Source: Alviniconcha marisindica
Taxonomy: Eukaryota > Mollusca > Gastropoda > Provannidae
Reading direction: 5' to 3'
Length of the DNA: 64,000 bases
NCBI GenBank assembly: GCA_018857735.1
Contig: JABMCL010002130.1
Span: forward strand, 1,630,661 to 1,694,660
The notes beneath the pieces were generated by a model. The model made no database searches. It had not been told where the DNA came from and saw only the letters and a program-made list of their open reading frames with translations. Each line of letters starts with the position of its first letter. The first letter of the stretch is position 1. The position numbers and the translations under genes were made by a program. Of the stretch, positions 52,438-64,000 are shown one piece after another.

Positions 52438-55400
52438 TTCTGTGACAGGAAATGTTGTAGCACCCCCACTGTTGCTTAGCTGCAGCACAGAAATGGCATG
52501 AAGCTTGCCACTGTGCAATGGGGAGCACGCATGCTGCACTCATGGCTGGAAATTGGAAGAGTCTAATTGGAACATGCAGGAAATTAGGTATAATTATGGT
52601 AGTAGGCACAGTGCCAGCAATATTTGTTTCTTCCAAAGTATTAACCAGTCGCAAAGCCATGCCCCCTTGACCTAGTTTGATTCATGGTATGGTTACTCAA
52701 CACACAGGCAGTAGTGGCAGCATCTGAAGTGACACGGTTATTTGAACTTCTTGACAACATTTCAGAACATTGGTATGCCAAATGGCACCAAGACAGCATC
52801 TGAGAGCAGACCTTTTGAGCAAGGCAGCCAGTATATCCATAGTGTAAAACTGTTTCATGTTGCTTTGATGCTTTTGTATTCGTGGACAGGAGTCAGTTGA
52901 AAACTGAGGTGCAATGCCAACTTAATTTGGCTTGTAAAACAGGATGAGAGTTCTGATTTCTATTGTTGCAATTTACGTTTTGAAGCAACTTGTCTTAATC
53001 ACAGATAACCAGCAACAAAATGTGAATAACTTTTACAGTCTTATCAGCAGGAGGAAGTCATGTGGGACTTGGCACATTGACAGTATCTGTAGAAGATGGA
53101 GCACATGCTAGTACCTGAAGTATGAACAAAGATCAAGGGTGTTAAAACCATCAAGCCTGAAATACAGAAACTTTCAAAATTATACATAGTTTTTTAAGAG
53201 AACACCCTGTCAGACTTCGCAAGAAGAGAGTTCTTACTGATCAGTATGGATTTTTTTGTTTTGACTAACAGAGCTATAAACAGTTGCATCAACTTGCCAT
53301 CTGACATTGTGTTAGCAGGAACACTAAATTTCATTCAAAAACCTTTTAGCTGACTGACAAAAATAAGCCAGATCAATATATGCAGGACTCTTAAAAAGAA
53401 CAATGTGGACCATGATCTACAACAAAATATGACTAAAAAGTCTACAAACTGTAATTTGATGTGATATGACCTGTCTGTAGGCACACACTCCCACTCCCCC
53501 CCACACTCCCACTCCCCCCCCCCCCCTCCCCCCCCCCCCCCCCACACACACACAACACAGACACACACACACACACACACAACACACACACTCACACACA
53601 CAACACACACACACACACACACACACATAGTTGCTGTGGTAAACCAGAAATTTAGGTCTTGGCCATTAACATAGAATTAGCCTTTTGTTGAGTTTTGCTC
53701 GTTTTCTACTGTTGATACTAGTACAGTAAGCTCTGTGTTGATAGATCTGCTACTGGCCACTCAGTAGATCCCACAGGTACAGTAATCATGAGTGTACAGC
53801 AACTTTATTTCAGTATTATGCATCATCAGACAATCACCTTACTGCAAGAAACCATCACATGCACAGACTAAAAAACAAGTACAGACAGATGACAGTAAGC
53901 AACCTTATTTGTGTTCATGAGTTCCTGCAGCCACTAGACAGTTATGACTTCACAGACCAGCTTGCTGTGATAGTTTGTATACTGTAGTAGCATCTTGTAA
54001 TCATGTGTGTTTCTACATGAACCTGTTGTTGTAGGCAGCACCAGCCTGTCGTAACTCACCAGACTGTTGTGATTGTGCACCATACCTGATTGTGATACTA
54101 GTGTGCATACTATGGAAGCATGTTGTGATCACATGTGGTTTCTGCATAAACCTGTTGTTGTTCATACTGCACCAACCTGTTTTGAATGTCTGTGTTCTTC
54201 AGCAGACTGTTATGACTGTTGTTGTAGGCAGGATAACCCGTGTTTTGTAACTCACCAGACCCGTTGTTTTTATTGTGCACCAACCTGATTGTGAAAGTCT
54301 GTGTTTGCAGACTTTTTGGAAGCATGTTGTGATCACATGTGGTTTCTGCATAAACCTGTTGTTGTTCATACTGCACCAACCTGTTTTGAATGTCTGTGTT
54401 CTTCAGCAGACTGTTATGATTGTATGTATGTACGTGTATGTTGTATTATAACAGTGTTTGCGCTGATCACAATGCATAAACCTGTTGTTGTTCATACTGC
54501 ACCAACCTGTTTTGAATGTCTGTGTTCTTCAGCAGACTGTTATGATTGTATGTATGTACGTGTATGTTGTATTATAACAGTGTTTGCGCTGATCACAATA
54601 ATGTTTAGGTTCTCTTTTATCCAATACACTAACACGTGGCAGAATCACAAGGTTATCTTTATTACTAGAGACATAGACATATTATAACTAGCACAGAGGA
54701 ACAGGTGATGTGTAGCAGGAACAAAGGAGCAAGTGCGCAGTAAAGTGGGGGGGGGGGAGTGGCCATGGGGCGTCGTCACTACTGACCACACTAATGTTTG
54801 TCTGGAAGCTGCTATCAGGAGTGAGGATTGTGTTTCTGTGTTGGGGGAGCGTCCGGTTCCAGACTGTAAGGCAGTAAGGGAGCAGAGGGTGAGTGTGAAA
54901 CAGGACTATATCATTACATGTGTGTGCGTGTGTGTGTGCCAGTCTGTAATCCCCACAGACAATGGGGTATTGTGGATACAGAAATTCAGGCCCTCTTTGC
55001 TCAGAATCAGAATGATGAAAGCTTCTATCTTTTAAGCTGGGAGAAGTCAGAAGATATTTTGCATGCTGAGCCAGCAGCTAAGAATGTTCTCATTCTCGTT
55101 TTTGCCATCTTAATTGTTTTCTAATGATTTCGCCCCAGTCTTCAAACAGAAAGGGATATGTGACATGAGTCAGTTAGTTTGAGTAAGTTTTAATAAATTG
55201 TGTAGTTGTTGAAATACATGAACAAGATCCTGTTGATGCTTTGCCTTGTTGAAGCATGTGAAAATGGGGGGGGGTCTGTCTTTTCCCCCCTCCTTTCTTT
55301 CAGCATGTTCTTTCCTTTTTCATTACAAAGCTGCATGTGAAAAAGAATAAAATATTACTTCATGCTCTTAATGCATGGTCAAAAATCATGCCTGAAAAAA

Positions 55401-55645
55401 GCTGAGAAAGAGAGGGGATCTTGATGTCATTTTGTTATGTGTGATATAATTTTTCTGTGCACAAAGAAATTGTGATAAATCAAGAAAGTACCTTTAAGGG
55501 TTGTGGGTTATATTTTACTTCCATCAAAGTTTTATATATATTGTGTGAATCTGTTCTGCAGTGTTTAAAAAAAAATTGTGACTGCTGTTTCTGAAATCCT
55601 GATTGCTGTTTCTGTTTAGATCACTCAAGGGGGACAATAAATGAT
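52438..55645 (+). other. Presumed 3' UTR and downstream of the F-box/LRR gene
   Basis: No further coding is recognised. The first AATAAA after the stop is near 55188, with others near 55345 and 55636, so a 3' UTR of about 2.7 kb is possible but unproven. Contains C/CA-rich tract 53490-53628, and repeated CCTGTTGTTGTTCATACTGC blocks at 54140-54600 including an exact 126-bp direct duplication (54413-54473 versus 54539-54599). Confidence 0.45.
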
Positions 55646-56299
55646 GTATTTTTCCATTTGTGATCTGTTCATTTACTCCTCTGTGTTGTGTGGAGTGGTA
55701 CTGTGGATGCAGTAATTATGGCCCCCTCTTCAGAAGACCCAGACTATCAAAGTTCTCTGAAGCCTTGAGAAGATCAGAATATATAATGTTTACTTTGCAT
55801 GCATCACATATTTTCAGTTCGTCTTACTTTATTCTCACCTAATCCTCCTCCAGCAAAATTCTCCTTCGAATATGTCACCCTGATATCACCTAGAGTACTT
55901 GAGTTTTATTTGTCAGCTGTTTCGCAACCACACATACGCAACACACTCACTCAAAGAGGTACCCAAAAGTGTGGAATAATACCAAGATAATACTTTATTG
56001 TCCTATAAAAGGGAATTTGCTATGAAACGTACCATAGATGTGACTAGGTAGCGGCAGGCTCATCTGGGGGGAAAAGTCAGAATGTACCACCCAGTTTTGT
56101 GATGCTGTGACGTGTCTGGTTGTCCCAGTACTGGATTTACCTCCCCTGCCCCCCAAATCCAAGGATGTCAGAATTCGTGTTTTCACCCATAGTAACATGA
56201 TTTCATTGTTACAAAACCTCATAAATCTAATGTTTTCTTAGTTTAAAATAGAATAATGTACATTCTTAAATAATTTAATAAAAATTTAATGTTCAGTTT
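55646..56299. other. Unassigned intergenic sequence
   Basis: No gene or repeat recognised. AATACTTTATTGTCCTATAA near 55990 resembles 3' ends of retroposons but cannot be assigned. Confidence 0.4.
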
Positions 56300-57260
56300 C
56301 TCTACAAATAATTAGTGCCCAGTCTAGGCAACTTCCTAGTGTCTAGACAACTTCCCAGTGCCCAGTCTACACACCTTCCCACTGCCTAGTTTAGGCAACT
56401 TCCCAGAGCCAAATCTAAACAATCTCGCAGTGTCTAAGCAACTTCTCAGTGCCCAGTCTAAACTGTCCTGTGCCCAATCTTGAAAGCTACCCAGTGCCCA
56501 GTCTAGACAACTCCAGTGTCCCAGAGATCAGTGGTACCAAAAACAGAGCATTGACATTCAGTCAAGTTTTGAACCTTTGCTGTGACTTTGACCTTGAATA
56601 CAGCACACAAGATGATTAGAGTGATGATGTACCTTAAATTACGTTTGGTTGCATAGGGGTAAAAAGAAGAAAAAAGTCCCACTGCCCAATCTAAACAATT
56701 AAAAATCCCCATGCCCTGCCTGAAAACAAACATACAGTGTCAAATTGGAAAAGCTTTCCAATGCCCAGTCTAAACACAAACATACAGTGTCAAATCGAAA
56801 AGGCTTTCCAGTGCCCAGTCTAAGAACAAACATACAGTGTCAAATCGAAAAAGCCTTCCAATGCCCAGTCTAAACACAAACATACAGTGTCAAATCGAAA
56901 GAGCTTTCCAGTGCCCAGTCTAAAAACAAACATACAGTGTCAAATCGAAAAAGCTTTCCAGTGCCCAGTCTAGAAAACGTCCCAGTGCCTAGACTAAAAA
57001 AAATATTATTTTTTAATTAAAGAATTTTTTCATTGCCCAGTCCAGAAACGTTCTAGTGGCCTGTCTAAGCAATTTCACTGCGCCCAGCCTAAGCAAAAAC
57101 ACGAAACTTTCACATGAAACTTTCCAGTGTGCAGTCTAAACGAAGACACGAAAATTTCCAGTGTTCAGTAAAGACAAAAACACGAAACTTTCTAGTGCCA
57201 AGTCTAAACAAAAACACGAAACGTTCTAGTGCCATTAAGTCTTTTAAAAAAAGCCTACCG
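56300..57260. repeat. 50-bp minisatellite with degenerate margins
   Basis: TGCCCAGTCTAAACACAAAC plus ATACAGTGTCAAATCGAAAAAGCTTTCCAG repeats exactly every 50 bases at 56761, 56811, 56861, 56911 and 56961. Degenerate CCCAGTCTA relatives extend from 56310 to 57250. A GACCTTGA-type dispersed repeat interrupts at 56575-56665. Confidence 0.9.
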
Positions 57261-57403
57261 GTGTTCAGTGGAGAAAAACTCATTCCCCGGTCTAGAAAAC
57301 CTTGTATAGTCTTCGAAGCCACTTTACTGTGTTTCCTGAACAGATCAGCATATCAGTTGTGGTCTTGGTTTTGATTTCTCTGTGTGTGTGTGTGTGTGTG
57401 TGC

Positions 57404-58784
<1,381 letters not shown>

Positions 58785-58789
58785 TGTGG

Positions 58790-58870
<81 letters not shown>

Positions 58871-58881
58871 CGCGCGCGGAG

Positions 58882-58917
<36 letters not shown>

Positions 58918-59261
58918 GGAATATGCATGTACAATACTTTGTAAAGACATCAAATGGTTCTTAATAAAATGGAACAATCTGTGAATGAATTGTTTTATAA
59001 TAATTATGTGGCTTTTGTTTTATGTTTTACAATTTACTGTCTCCAAAAACTACAGCTTGTTTATTTTGTTGTTGCTGCTTGCTTGCTTTGGTTGGTGTGT
59101 TGTTTTCGAGGGCACGCACACATAACTGGCTTCAGAAGAAAAAAAGAAGAAGAAAAAACAACGAGGCGGTGGGGGAATTCAGAAGGATTGCAAAGATTCT
59201 TGCTTTCTACCTGACTGAAGTGATCCTCGCAGAAATTAAGGTCCCCTGTGTTGGTCGCCAT

Positions 59262-59312
59262 AACCGCACCGGTTGACTGGGCGTAAAACACCAAGATACG
59301 TACTTACCCTGT
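59262..59312 (+). mobile_element. SINE tail, CGCACCGGTTGACTGGGCGTA family
   Basis: CATAACCGCACCGGTTGACT, GGGCGTAAAACACCAAGATA and CGTACTTACC match 61878-61936 (plus) and, in reverse, 37690-37740, 38375-38410, 42770-42810 and 62587-62647. It is a dispersed SINE family with (TTAC)n tails. Confidence 0.75.
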
Positions 59313-59508
59313 GTCGGTTGACAAGTATTTAATCCACAACCGCATTGCATAGCTAAAAACTAAATTGAAGGAGTGAAGCAATCTTGCTCAGACATTGTGT
59401 GTGTGAAGTACACCTTGACGTACAGTGCCAAAGATGGTCCTTCCATCCCCAGAAATAAATAGGATTTTCTTTTCTCTCTTTTTTCATCTTCTTTCTTTTC
59501 TCTAGTCA

Positions 59509-59737
59509 TTAACCCCTTTGCTGCCATGATGTCACTCGAAAACGACTGATAGAGTTCAAAATTTTAAACCCTTAACTGTTTCTGTCTTCTTTTTCGCACT
59601 GGCATGTGAAAGGATTTTCATCGAAACACATAGCATTGAAAGCAGATCTTATAGGACCGAAAAATATACCGTTTGCAGGCGCGTCCGTGCATCTTTCAGC
59701 CCAGAAATTTTACAGGTTGGGGCTGTGAAGGGGTTAA
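59509..59737. mobile_element. piggyBac-type MITE
   Basis: Starts TTAACCCCTTTGCTGCC and ends with GGCTGTGAAGGGGTTAA: TTAA target duplications (59509-59512, 59734-59737) and CCC-starting inverted ends of piggyBac type. 221 bp between the TTAAs, no coding capacity. Confidence 0.8.
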
Positions 59738-59830
59738 ATATTGCCGAGGTTAGATGTGTAAGGCACTTCTTGTCAAAGGGTGCATGTCTCTCAGTTTGCC
59801 TGTGTGTGTAGAAGTCTGTGTGTTTCAGTG

Positions 59831-59924
<94 letters not shown>

Positions 59925-60334
59925 TGAGTGTGTGTCTTTCTGTATGCATGTGTGTTAATGTTTGTGCTTCGGTGTGGGTGCGCGTGTACTGTTTGACCTG
60001 TGTATGTGCGTCTGTGATCGTGTCAGTGTGTGTACGAGTTTGTGTGTGTGTGTGTCCATGTACGTGTGTGTGTGTCTGCACATGTGTCAGTGAGTGTGTG
60101 TTAGCGACATCACTCAAACCTTGCGTGCGTGAAGTACAGTACACTGACGCAAAATGCCAAAACTAAGCTCCTTTTATTTCTTTAAAAATAATGCAATAGA
60201 AAATACAGTGAATACTGTTGCCGAGATAGATATGTAGAACGCTTTCTAAGTCCTAGACATCTGATCCAAACCTCTAATGACTAAAAACCAAAAATGTCTG
60301 CACATGTGCGTGTGTGTGCACGTGTGTAGACTGG

Positions 60335-60810
60335 GGGCGGGGATAGCTCAGTGGTTAGAGCGCCGGACTCGTGATTGAAAGGTCGCGGGTTCGAATCCCT
60401 GCATGAGCGGCGGGAGAATTTTCTGTGCTGACTCTTATTTCGGTATCCGATCCACCTTCGTGTTGCCGCAGTAGCACGTAAAAAGATCCCGGTCATTCTG
60501 CCAAAAGTGCAGGTGGCAGGTTACAGCTAAACACGCATACACCTTACGTACGTGGCTTGGCATGAAGTGACATTCAGCATGGTTGTATGGTGTATACAGA
60601 ACATGCGCCGAGACGGCAGTAGTTTCATGTGGCGCCAGCCATACCAGCGCTTAAGTACACTACCAGCGCTTAAGTACACTACTTCGGTGAATATTTAAAA
60701 AAAAAAACGTGCTATAAAAAGCTAGTCACTCATGTAGAATCACATGCGAGCGCAGTGAGTCTGCTCGAGAGAGCGGAGAATAGCGCTATGTAAGAGATCA
60801 TCACTCAATC
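60335..60810 (+). mobile_element. tRNA-headed SINE
   Basis: GGGGATAGCTCAGTGGTTAG (A box) and GGTCGCGGGTTCGAATCCC (B box) form a tRNA-like head. It is followed by a long non-tRNA body (AAAAAGATCCCGGTCATTCT, then ACCAGCGCTTAAGTACACTA duplicated at 60645 and 60664) and a tail ending near 60805. The body and imperfect anticodon stem argue against a true tRNA gene. Confidence 0.8.
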
Positions 60811-60818
60811 AATGTGTA

Positions 60819-60871
<53 letters not shown>

Positions 60872-61877
60872 ATGTGTGTCTGCACATGTGTCTATGTGTG
60901 TACGTATGCACATGTGTCAGTGTGTTTGTGAGTGTTGTCAGGGTAACCCTGAAGAAGTGAAGCAATATTGCTCAAACCTTCTATTTGTGAAGTGCTGTAT
61001 ACTTTGACGCAAACTGCCAAAAACAAAGACCACAGCTCTTTCATTTCATTAAAGATCAATACAATGAAAAATAATACAATGGATATGTTGCCGAGATTAG
61101 ATGTGTAGGACACATTTTGTCAAAGGCCTAGACATGTAAACCCAACAACATTTTATAACTGAAAAAAGTTGTTGTTTTTTTAACCCTGAAGGAGTGAAGC
61201 AATCTTGCTCAAACTTTGTATTTGTCAACTTGCTGTACACTTTGCCGCAAACTGCCAAAAACAAACACCCCAACGCTTTTCATTTCATTAAAGATCAATA
61301 CAATTAAAAATAACACAATGAATATGTTGCCGAGATTAAATGTTCAAGACACATTTTGTCCAAGGCCTAGACATTTAATCCCAACAACATTTTATGACTG
61401 AAAAAAAGTTGTTGTTTTTACCCTGAAGGAATGAAGCAATATTACCCAAACTTTGTATTGGTGAAGTGGTGTACACAGAATGTTTTTCTTGATCTTGTTA
61501 TGGTACGTCGCCGTACCTAACTTTAGGTATAAATGTAACGGGAGGGGAGTGCGCGCAGACTATGATGGTGATTTGGGTGGCGATCCGTCGTTTGAAGTCC
61601 TCAAGTGTGGGGGCCTTCACCTGGTCGTCACTGAGGTGGTTCCAGTCGGTGGTGGTGCGGACAACAGCAACAACAACAAAAAGAGTTCTTGTGCTGTTCA
61701 GTATTTGGATGAGGGACTAAAACGGGTCTGAAGTTTAGTGTTGCTTGTCTGTCTATCACGTTCTTTGCTGTGAAGTCCTGGAATTTTGTTGGCCTTATTT
61801 ATTTTTTGTTTACTGTAAGTTTTTTTGTTTTTTAACTGTTCAACAGTTTCTTTCCCTCGCCTTCCTTCGCTCCGTTC

Positions 61878-61936
61878 GCCCTGATATAACCGCAATAGTT
61901 GACTGGGTGTAAAACACCAAGTTACTTATTTACCTT
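61878..61936 (+). mobile_element. SINE tail, second plus-strand copy
   Basis: CGCCCTGATATAACCGCAAT, AGTTGACTGGGTGTAAAACA and a TTACTTATTTACC tail. Confidence 0.7.
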
Positions 61937-61939
61937 TGC

Positions 61940-62790
61940 TCCAGGCACAAAGCAACAGTTATTAAAGAGTTTACGGTACCCTGTGTATGTGGCACACAGA
62001 GCAAGAGTTGTTGAAGAGCTTACGGTAACCTGAATAAGTCATGTGTTCAGCAACAGGAACAAGAGGTAAAGAAGAGTTTACGGTAACGTGTGTAGGTCGT
62101 GCACAGAACATTAGTTATTGACGAACTTACAGTAACTGGTATAAGTCGTCCACAGAGCCACAGTTTTTAAAGAGTTTACGGTAACCTATATAGGTCGTGC
62201 ACGGAGCAACAGTTGCTGAAGTGTTTACGGTAACCTGTATATATCGTGCACGGAGCAACAGTTATTGAAGCGCTTACGGTAACCTGCAAAGGTCGTGCGT
62301 GCACGGAGCAACAGTTACCGAAGTGTTCACGGTAATTTGGGTCACAAATTTGACCAAATTTTTCTGTCGCCTGAACCACTCGGCCACCGGACCATAGGCA
62401 ATGTTATTGAAGGGTTTACGGTAACATGTACAGGTCTCGTAGAGAGGAACTCTCATTAAAGGGTTTACGGTAACCTGTATATGTTGTGCAACTAGGAATT
62501 GTTATTGGTAATCCCTGCCGTAATTGCTATAGTTCGCTAACGAACCAACTGACATTGAAGGGTTTACGGTAGGTTGTAAATGGCATGGTAAGTAAGTGAG
62601 TAAGTTGGTGTTTTACGCCCAGTCAACCGGTACGGTTATATCAGGGCGGTTGTATATGGATCCAGCAACTTTCATTGAAGGTTTTGGGGTACTCTGTATA
62701 GGCCATGCACACAGAGAATCTTTTGAAGGGTTGTGAATGCGGGAACAGTCTTTGAAAGGTTTACGGTCGGGGATATCGATCGTGGGGTCA
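61940..62790. repeat. ~57-bp minisatellite (TTTACGGTAACCTGTAT unit)
   Basis: About 13 degenerate units GTGCACGGAGCAACAGTTAT plus TGAAG.GTTTACGGTAACCTGTATAGGTC. A reverse-oriented SINE tail (62587-62647) and a short unrelated insert near 62335-62395 interrupt it. Confidence 0.85.
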
Positions 62791-62822
62791 GTAAGTTTGA
62801 TCACCTGGTTCACGAATGCCAG

Positions 62823-64000
62823 TATGGATTAGATGATTTCCTCTTAAAGCTATAGCCCGGATCAGATGTTTGACAAAACATCTAATCTTGCACCCTCAAT
62901 ATCTAATCCCGCTGCAGAATTAAGTGATACCCGAAGAATATAACCCTAATCCCTAATCCTAATCCCAACGCTAAGATTCATCCTAGCCTAATCCTTATCC
63001 TAAACACTAACCCTTTTCCTATATGGTGGGGCTGGACGGGGCGTGGGGCGTGGGGGGGGGGGGGGGTGCCCCTGCAGCCTTAATAGCTAAAAGCAACAAC
63101 GACAACAACAAAATCAACTTCTTGTATGTAAAGTAAGTAAGCGACCCTTTGAGGCAACGTGCCAAAAACCAGGGGACAGTCCATGGGAGACAATCCATTC
63201 AGCGCCTTTCTCTGATCTACCCTGTTACACAAGTGTGAAAGCAATGCTCTTTGAACATATCAGTTTATAAAGAAAGAATGGATTTGAGAACTGTTATGTA
63301 ATCGTGTTTCCTGGATTATGTAATCTTATTAGAATCAATGTCGTACAAGATGAGGACTCGGCCCCAAATCCATGGCAACCCGGAGTAGTAGTAGTAGTAA
63401 GAGACCGACCAAGACGCTCATTTCTTGGGCTGATCACGGCTGGTGTTTCTGCGTCGAAGGCCGCCGTCGAAAGCTTTTGTTGACATTTTGCAAACCCCGC
63501 GTTCCATCAGTCCTCACACTCAGTAGTAGTAAATGTGTTCAGTCACCTAACTCACTAACCTTATCCCTCATAAGTAAGCCTGACACTCACTCAAATGCAT
63601 GCATGCATGCAGTAGGATTTTTTTAAAGTCCTATCCTCCACAACGAGGCTCCTACACAGTTGTTGTTGTTCACTTAGCTAGTTCACTAGTTCAACACCCC
63701 CGCTTTCTACGTTTCAAATCATTCTTTCCAACAAGTTTTACAGACAGGGAGGGAGGGAGGGTTGTATTTCTGGTTCTTGTCGTCATTTCATTTCTTTCTT
63801 TTCAGCCGGCAACCGCTAAGCAAGCCCTGATTTTCTTCAACTCAAGTGTGTGCTCCCTGCTTCACCAAGAAGAGGCGCTAGTCTGGTATGTAGCAGATGG
63901 TATTCTCTAGTATTTTTTTTATTTTTTTAGCTGGATTAGATGATCTGCTCTTAAAAGGTATAGCCGCGATCAGATGTTGAGGACCAAATATCTAATCTTG
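62823..64000. repeat. Direct repeats about 1.1 kb apart at the window end
   Basis: TGGATTAGATGAT near 62826, followed by CTCTTAAAGCTATAGCCCGG and ATCAGATGTTTGACAAAACATCTAATCTTG, recurs at 63940-64000 (TGGATTAGATGATCTGCTCT ... ATATCTAATCTTG). In between are CTAATCC-rich DNA (62940-63020), a G-run (63052-63066) and sequence with no recognised gene (63120-63930). Confidence 0.6.

Larger units (their letters stand above)
59350..61480 (+). repeat. ~240-bp tandem repeat interrupted by insertions
   Basis: Core CTGAAGGAGTGAAGCAATCT...CTGTACACTTTG.CGCAAACTGCCAAAAACAAA...GTTGCCGAGATTAGATGT. Copies begin near 59365, 60105, 60945, 61185 and 61425; the third to fifth are directly adjacent, 240 apart. The first is split by a piggyBac-type MITE, and (GT)n and a SINE separate the next. 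Confidence 0.8.

Noticed and set aside
60340..60410. Functional tRNA gene
   Set aside because: A and B boxes are present, but the anticodon stem is imperfect, there is no proper acceptor closure, and the sequence continues into a SINE body.
61480..61731. 83-residue frame with a hydrophobic start
   Set aside because: It lies in SINE-associated repeat DNA, ends in AAC/AAA repeats and has no recognised motif.
62940..63020. Telomeric repeat (CTAATCC / CCCTAA-like)
   Set aside because: Short, irregular variants only, with no run of TTAGGG/CCCTAA units.
63372..63910. Open frames after ATGGCAACCCGGAGTAGTAG
   Set aside because: Ser-rich start from a (AGT)n run, no domain or splice structure, and it may be repeat DNA.

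Overview
The window is nuclear DNA from an animal, most likely a gastropod mollusc. The genes have long introns with canonical GT/AG junctions. The intervening DNA is full of (CA)n/(GT)n microsatellites, long C/G homopolymers, CR1/Jockey-type LINE fragments, tRNA-derived SINEs with (TAAG)n tails, and minisatellites. The LINE RNase H/RT fragment at 14.2-16.9 kb and the short dispersed elements with GACCTTGA or CGCCCAGTCAACC cores resemble repeats I know from gastropods. The species cannot be named from this sequence.

Two host genes are supported, arranged head to head. On the minus strand, nine exons between 32494 and 273 encode the first ~404 residues of the peroxisomal Lon protease LONP2: the N-terminal Lon domain, the linker, and the start of the AAA+ module through Walker A. 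The rest of the gene lies beyond position 1. On the plus strand, six exons between 32885 and 52437 encode a complete ~642-residue F-box/leucine-rich-repeat protein, probably the LRRC29/FBXL9 orthologue, a candidate SCF ubiquitin-ligase substrate receptor. The two start codons are 390 bp apart, which suggests a shared bidirectional promoter. In both genes every junction keeps the reading frame.

Layout: 1-32.5 kb is LONP2 with its introns (THAP-like pseudogene, DIRS-like fragment, LINEs, a MITE, a 27-bp minisatellite of about 60 copies). 32.5-32.9 kb is the divergent promoter. 32.9-52.4 kb is the F-box/LRR gene with a 10.8-kb first intron. 52.4-64 kb has no recognised gene: a presumed 3' UTR, CR1 remnants, SINEs, a piggyBac-type MITE, a ~240-bp tandem repeat and two minisatellites.

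The most unusual signal is that many minisatellites are seeded on exon edges. The repeated unit contains the last or first coding bases of an exon together with its splice donor or acceptor. This is seen at LONP2 exons 2, 4, 8 and 9 and at F-box/LRR exon 5; further arrays abut other junctions. A second unexplained signal is a row of 20-bp palindromes at a strict 29-bp period near 30.1 kb. Known genetics does not obviously explain either.
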